64,000 nucleotides of DNA, from the NCBI RefSeq assembly GCF_014655595.1, contig NZ_BNBL01000003.1, positions 69,877 through 133,876 on the forward strand, in the 5' to 3' direction. Shown here piece by piece: positions 60,605 to 64,000 of the stretch; position 1 is the first letter of the stretch, and each line of letters begins with the position of its first letter. A model generated the notes under the pieces. That model was not told the DNA's origin and did no database searches. It saw only the letters and a list, made by a program, of their open reading frames with translations. Both the position numbers and the translations under genes were made by a program. Origin of the DNA: Streptomyces griseocarneus. GTDB taxonomy: Bacteria; Actinomycetota; Actinomycetes; Streptomycetales; Streptomycetaceae.

Positions 60605-61114
60605 CTACCGCTTCTCGAGCCGCTCGTTCAGCGCCTCGAGCACCAGCGGCGGCACCAGGTGGGAGACGTCCCCGCCCCAGGCCGCGACCTCCTTGACCAG
60701 GCTCGAGGACAGGAAGCTGTAGGTGGGGTTGGTCGGCACGAACAGCGTCTCGACGCCGGAGAGGCCGTTGTTCATCTGGGCCATCTGCAGCTCGTAGTCG
60801 AAGTCGCTGACCGCCCGCAGGCCCTTGACGATCGCGGGGATGTCGCGCTGCTTGCAGAAGTCGACGAGCAGGCCGTGGAAGGACTCGACCTTCACGTTGC
60901 CGTACTCGGCGGTGACCTGCCGCAGCAGCTCTATCCGCTCGTCGACGGTGAACAGGCCCTGCTTCGACTTGTTGATCATCACCGCGACGTGCACGACGTC
61001 GTACAGCCTGGACGCGCGGGCGATGATGTCGAGGTGTCCATTGGTGACGGGGTCGAACGACCCCGGACAGACGGCGCGGCGCAACGGTGGTTCCTCGCTC
61101 TCCGGTCCATTCAT
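60605..61114 (-). CDS. coaD: Phosphopantetheine adenylyltransferase
   Basis: The 169-residue protein has the nucleotidyltransferase motif [20 protein letters not shown] (TNGH), [20 protein letters not shown], the pantetheine site [19 protein letters not shown] and [20 protein letters not shown] with the ISSS-type motif. It makes dephospho-CoA. ATG 61114 overlaps the rsmD stop by four bases (ATGA), showing coupling. Then comes the DivIVA-like gene, conserved order. Confidence 0.96.
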   Translation of the reverse strand: MNGPESEEPPLRRAVCPGSFDPVTNGHLDIIARASRLYDVVHVAVMINKSKQGLFTVDERIELLRQVTAEYGNVKVESFHGLLVDFCKQRDIPAIVKGLRAVSDFDYELQMAQMNNGLSGVETLFVPTNPTYSFLSSSLVKEVAAWGGDVSHLVPPLVLEALNERLEKR

Positions 61115-61710
61115 GACGTGCCCGATCCCGATCCGGCGGTGCACGCCGAGGCGGCGCGACCGTACCAAAGCGTCCCCTCGCCGTAACGACGGGCCCTCAG
61201 GGCGTCGAAGCCCTCCGGCCAGCCGAATTCCCCGCCGCGGGTGCTGCGCTCCACGGTGACCAGTGCCTCGTCGGCGAGCCAGCCCCGGGTGCGGAGTGTG
61301 AGCAGGATCTCGCGCAGGGCGTCGTCGCCGACGACGTAGGGCGGGTCCAGGAAGACCACGTCGTACGGGCCGGCCGGCGGCGCCCCGGCGATGACCTGCT
61401 CCGCCTTGCCCGTGCGCACCTCCGCGCCCGGCAGGCCCACCGCGCGCACGTTGTCGCGGATGACCCGGACCGCGCGGGCGTCGGCCTCCACCAGCAGCAC
61501 GTGCCCGGCGCCGCGCGAGAGCGCCTCCAGGCCGACCGCGCCCGAGCCGCCGTAGAGGTCCAGGACGCGGGCGCCGTCCAGCGTGCCCAGGAAGGACTCC
61601 CAGGTGGAGAACAGGCCCTCGCGCGCCCGGTCGGAGGTGGGGCGGGTGCCGGTGCCGGGCGGCACGGCCAGGCGGCGTCCGCCGGCGGCGCCGGCGATCA
61701 CGCGGGTCAT
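61111..61710 (-). CDS. rsmD: 16S rRNA (guanine(966)-N(2))-methyltransferase RsmD
   Basis: The 199-residue enzyme shows [33 protein letters not shown], motif [21 protein letters not shown] and the amino-methyltransferase motif [17 protein letters not shown]. It methylates G966 of 16S rRNA. It lies between recG and coaD, the usual order. A gap of 99 bases separates recG and rsmD without a strong terminator. Confidence 0.94.
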   Translation of the reverse strand: MTRVIAGAAGGRRLAVPPGTGTRPTSDRAREGLFSTWESFLGTLDGARVLDLYGGSGAVGLEALSRGAGHVLLVEADARAVRVIRDNVRAVGLPGAEVRTGKAEQVIAGAPPAGPYDVVFLDPPYVVGDDALREILLTLRTRGWLADEALVTVERSTRGGEFGWPEGFDALRARRYGEGTLWYGRAASACTAGSGSGTS

Positions 61711-61809
61711 GGGTCTCGGAGTCCTTCGCGGTGTCGTGGGACGGGGCGGCGGGGCCGCCCCCGGAAAGCGTATGCCGTTGGCCGCGCGCCGTCCCCGCGG
61801 GCCGGGCCT

Positions 61810-64000
61810 TCAGCCCTTGTCCAGGAACTCCTCCCGCTCCTTGTCCAGCAACGCGTCCAGCGCGGTGCGCAGCTCGGGCAGCCGCTCCAGCTCGGGATCG
61901 GCGGCGACGACCGCCGCGGCCTCCTCGCGGGCCGCCACGATGACGTCCTCGTCGTCGATGACGGCGAGCATGCGCAGGCTGGAGCGCACGCCGGACTGCG
62001 CCTGGCCCAGCACGTCGCCCTCGCGGCGCTGCTCGAGGTCGATGCGGGAGAGCTCGAAGCCGTCGAGGGTCGCGGCGACCGCGCCGAGCCGGGCCCGCGC
62101 GGGAGACGCCTCGAACGCCTCGCTGACCAGCAGGCACAGCCCCGGGGCCGAGCCTCGGCCCACCCGGCCGCGCAGCTGGTGCAGCTGGGAGACGCCGAAC
62201 CGGTCGGCGTCCATGATCACCATCACGGTGGAGTTGGGCACGTTCACGCCCACCTCGATGACGGTCGTGGCGACCAGGACGTCCACCTCGCCGGCCGCGA
62301 AGCGGCGCATGACGTCGTCCTTGGCCTCGGGCTGCATCCGCCCGTGCAGCACCTCCACCCGCAGCCCGGCCAGCGGGCCGGCGGCGAGCTGCCCGGCGAC
62401 GTCCAGGACCGCCAGCGGCGGCCGCCGCTCGCCCTCGGCCTCCTGGGCGGCGGTCTTCTTCCGGGCCTTGGGAGTGTCCTCCTCGTCGCCGATGCGCGGG
62501 CAGACCACGTACGCCTGGTGGCCGCCCTCGACCTCCTCGCGGACCCGCTCCCAGGTCCGGGCGAGGAAGTGCGGCTTGTCCCGGGCGGGCACCACGTGGG
62601 TGGCGATGGGCGAGCGGCCGGCGGGCAGCTGGTCCAGCACCGACGTCTCGAGGTCGCCGAAGACGGTCATCGCGACCGTGCGCGGGATCGGCGTCGCGGT
62701 CATCACCAGCAGGTGGGGCGGCTGCTTGCCCTTCGAGCGCAGGGCGTCGCGCTGCTCGACGCCGAAGCGGTGCTGTTCGTCGACCACGACCAGGCCCAGG
62801 TCGTGGAACTGGACCTTGTCCTCGATGAGGGCGTGGGTGCCGACGACGATGCCCGCCTCGCCCGTGACCAGATCCAGCAGCGCGTGCCGGCGGGCCGCCG
62901 CGCCCATGGAGCCGGTGAGCAGCACCACCTTGGTGCCCTGGTCGGCGCCGCCGAGCATGCCGCCCTCGGCGAGGTCGCCCATCATCTCGGTGATCGACCG
63001 GTGGTGCTGCTGGGCGAGCACCTCGGTGGGGGCGAGCATCGCGGCCTGGCCGCCCGCGTCCACGACGCCGAGCATGGCGCGCAGGGCGACCATGGTCTTG
63101 CCCGAGCCCACTTCGCCCTGCAGCAGGCGGTGCATGGGGTGTTCGGTGGCGAGATCGTCGAAGATCTCGGCGGAGACCTTCTCCTGGCCCTCGGTGAGGG
63201 TGAAGGGCAGCCGGGCGTCGAAGGCGTCGAGCAGCCCGCCGGCGGCCGGCTTGCGCGGCACGGCCGGCAGCTGGGAGTCGGCGTGCCGGCGGCGGGCGAG
63301 GGCGACCTGCAGGACGAACGCCTCGTCCCACTTCAGCCGCTGCCGGGCGTCCTCGATGTCCGCCTTGGTGCGCGGCCGGTGGACCTTGCGGAACGCCTCG
63401 GGCAGCGGCAGCAGGCCCCGTCCCTCGCGCAGCGCGTCCGGCAGCGGGTCCACCACCTCGCCCCAGCCGGCGGCCTCCATGGAGGCCAGCACCACGTCGA
63501 GGCAGTTGGAGATCTTCCAGGACTCCATCTGCGAGCAGGCGGGGTAGAGCGGGATCAGCTGGTTGGCCCACGCCTCGACGGCGTCCGCGCCGCTGTCCTT
63601 GCCGAGCATCTCGTACGCGGGGTGGGACAGCTGCCGGACGTTGCGGAACGTGCCGACCTTGCCCGCGAACATGCCGCGGCGGCCGGGGACGAGCTCTTTC
63701 TGGTGGTGGTAGATCGACCGGCCGAAGAAGACCAGCTGCAGCCGGCCGCTGCCGTCGGACAGCGTCACCTCCAGGCGCTGGCCCCTGCCGTTGTTGAACT
63801 TGTGCACACGGGCGTCGGAGACCTGGGCGACGACGGTGACGTGCTCGTCCAGCGGCAGGTCCGCGAGACGGGTCAGCTCGCCGCGCTCGGCGTAGCGGCG
63901 CGGGTAGTGGTGCAGCAGGTCGCCGACCGTGTGCAGGTCGAGGTGCTCGGCCAGCACCTTCGCGGTGTTGCCGCCGAGCGTCTTCTTCAGAGGTTCCTGG
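61810..64000 (-). CDS. recG: ATP-dependent DNA helicase RecG (5' end beyond the window)
   Basis: The frame remains open to the right edge; codons upstream of 63957 read [20 protein letters not shown], the conserved RecG N-terminus, so the true start lies beyond 64000. Visible parts are the wedge/OB domain ([40 protein letters not shown]), Walker [41 protein letters not shown] (DExH), [40 protein letters not shown] and [20 protein letters not shown]. RecG reverses stalled forks. At least 730 residues are present. Confidence 0.95.
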   Translation of the reverse strand, partial: QEPLKKTLGGNTAKVLAEHLDLHTVGDLLHHYPRRYAERGELTRLADLPLDEHVTVVAQVSDARVHKFNNGRGQRLEVTLSDGSGRLQLVFFGRSIYHHQKELVPGRRGMFAGKVGTFRNVRQLSHPAYEMLGKDSGADAVEAWANQLIPLYPACSQMESWKISNCLDVVLASMEAAGWGEVVDPLPDALREGRGLLPLPEAFRKVHRPRTKADIEDARQRLKWDEAFVLQVALARRRHADSQLPAVPRKPAAGGLLDAFDARLPFTLTEGQEKVSAEIFDDLATEHPMHRLLQGEVGSGKTMVALRAMLGVVDAGGQAAMLAPTEVLAQQHHRSITEMMGDLAEGGMLGGADQGTKVVLLTGSMGAAARRHALLDLVTGEAGIVVGTHALIEDKVQFHDLGLVVVDEQHRFGVEQRDALRSKGKQPPHLLVMTATPIPRTVAMTVFGDLETSVLDQLPAGRSPIATHVVPARDKPHFLARTWERVREEVEGGHQAYVVCPRIGDEEDTPKARKKTAAQEAEGERRPPLAVLDVAGQLAAGPLAGLRVEVLHGRMQPEAKDDVMRRFAAGEVDVLVATTVIEVGVNVPNSTVMVIMDADRFGVSQLHQLRGRVGRGSAPGLCLLVSEAFEASPARARLGAVAATLDGFELSRIDLEQRREGDVLGQAQSGVRSSLRMLAVIDDEDVIVAAREEAAAVVAADPELERLPELRTALDALLDKEREEFLDKG

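Noticed and set aside
63955..63957. GTG at 63957 as start of recG
   Set aside because: The codons upstream to the window edge still encode the conserved RecG N-terminus, so the gene continues past 64000.

Overview
The window is chromosomal core DNA of a high-GC actinobacterium, almost certainly Streptomyces or a close relative such as Kitasatospora. The evidence is the very high GC with strong third-position bias, frequent GTG and some TTG starts, the presence of whiG, nsdA, four tandem type I signal peptidases and glnD/glnK/amtB, and a gene order that matches from memory the S. coelicolor stretch around SCO5566 to SCO5661. I ran no alignment. I see no tRNA, rRNA, prophage, insertion sequence or CRISPR array. 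Both window edges cut a gene: a glycerophosphodiester phosphodiesterase on the left and recG on the right.

Left part (1-12.7 kb). A divergent polyamine/GABA-type locus comprises an aldehyde dehydrogenase and an orphan polyamine-binding lipoprotein on the minus strand, and an Lrp/AsnC regulator with a class III aminotransferase on the plus strand. It is followed by an unusual ABC ATPase/membrane protein pair, a DMT-type transporter, and a thiamine ABC transporter operon (thiB-thiP-thiQ) led by a TPP riboswitch.

Centre-left (12.7-35.8 kb). Nearly all genes are on the minus strand. Reading along that strand, the translation and envelope genes are rpsP-khpA-(terminator)-rimM-trmD-rplS-sipW-sipX-sipY-sipZ-nudix-DUF2469-yraN-comM-dprA, then whiG, then a TetR gene facing a degenerate LytM protein, then rpsB-tsf-pyrH-frr-cdsA-rlmN. 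Upstream of rpsP lie a SprT-like zinc protease-like gene, a short archaeal/eukaryal-type prolyl-tRNA synthetase, and on the plus strand a small SAM methyltransferase.

Centre-right (35.8-49.4 kb). The nitrogen operon amtB-glnK-glnD is preceded by a good GlnR half-site pair and is followed by ffh. Next come nsdA (negative regulator of development and antibiotics in S. coelicolor), a stand-alone prim-pol-like protein, ftsY, an NCS1 nucleobase permease and a GlcP-type glucose permease. The 397-bp gap between the last two is packed with hairpins, including a 28-bp perfect inverted repeat.

Right part (49.4-64 kb). smc, a small coiled-coil protein, acylphosphatase, a CAP-domain membrane protein, a divergent HxlR regulator/flavodoxin-type oxidoreductase pair, and then recG-rsmD-coaD-divIVA-like-DUF177-rpmF-rnc-mutM reading along the minus strand. 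Protein synthesis, SRP targeting (ffh, ftsY), signal peptide removal (four sip genes) and chromosome maintenance (smc, dprA, recG, mutM) sit close together. The regulatory sites I could read directly are the TPP riboswitch, the GlnR box, a BldD-like box upstream of whiG, a clear glcP promoter, and many perfect terminator hairpins. No wholly new system is evident; the most unusual items are the palindrome-rich gap, the degenerate LytM gene whose frame runs through an opposing TetR gene, and several small proteins of unclear role.
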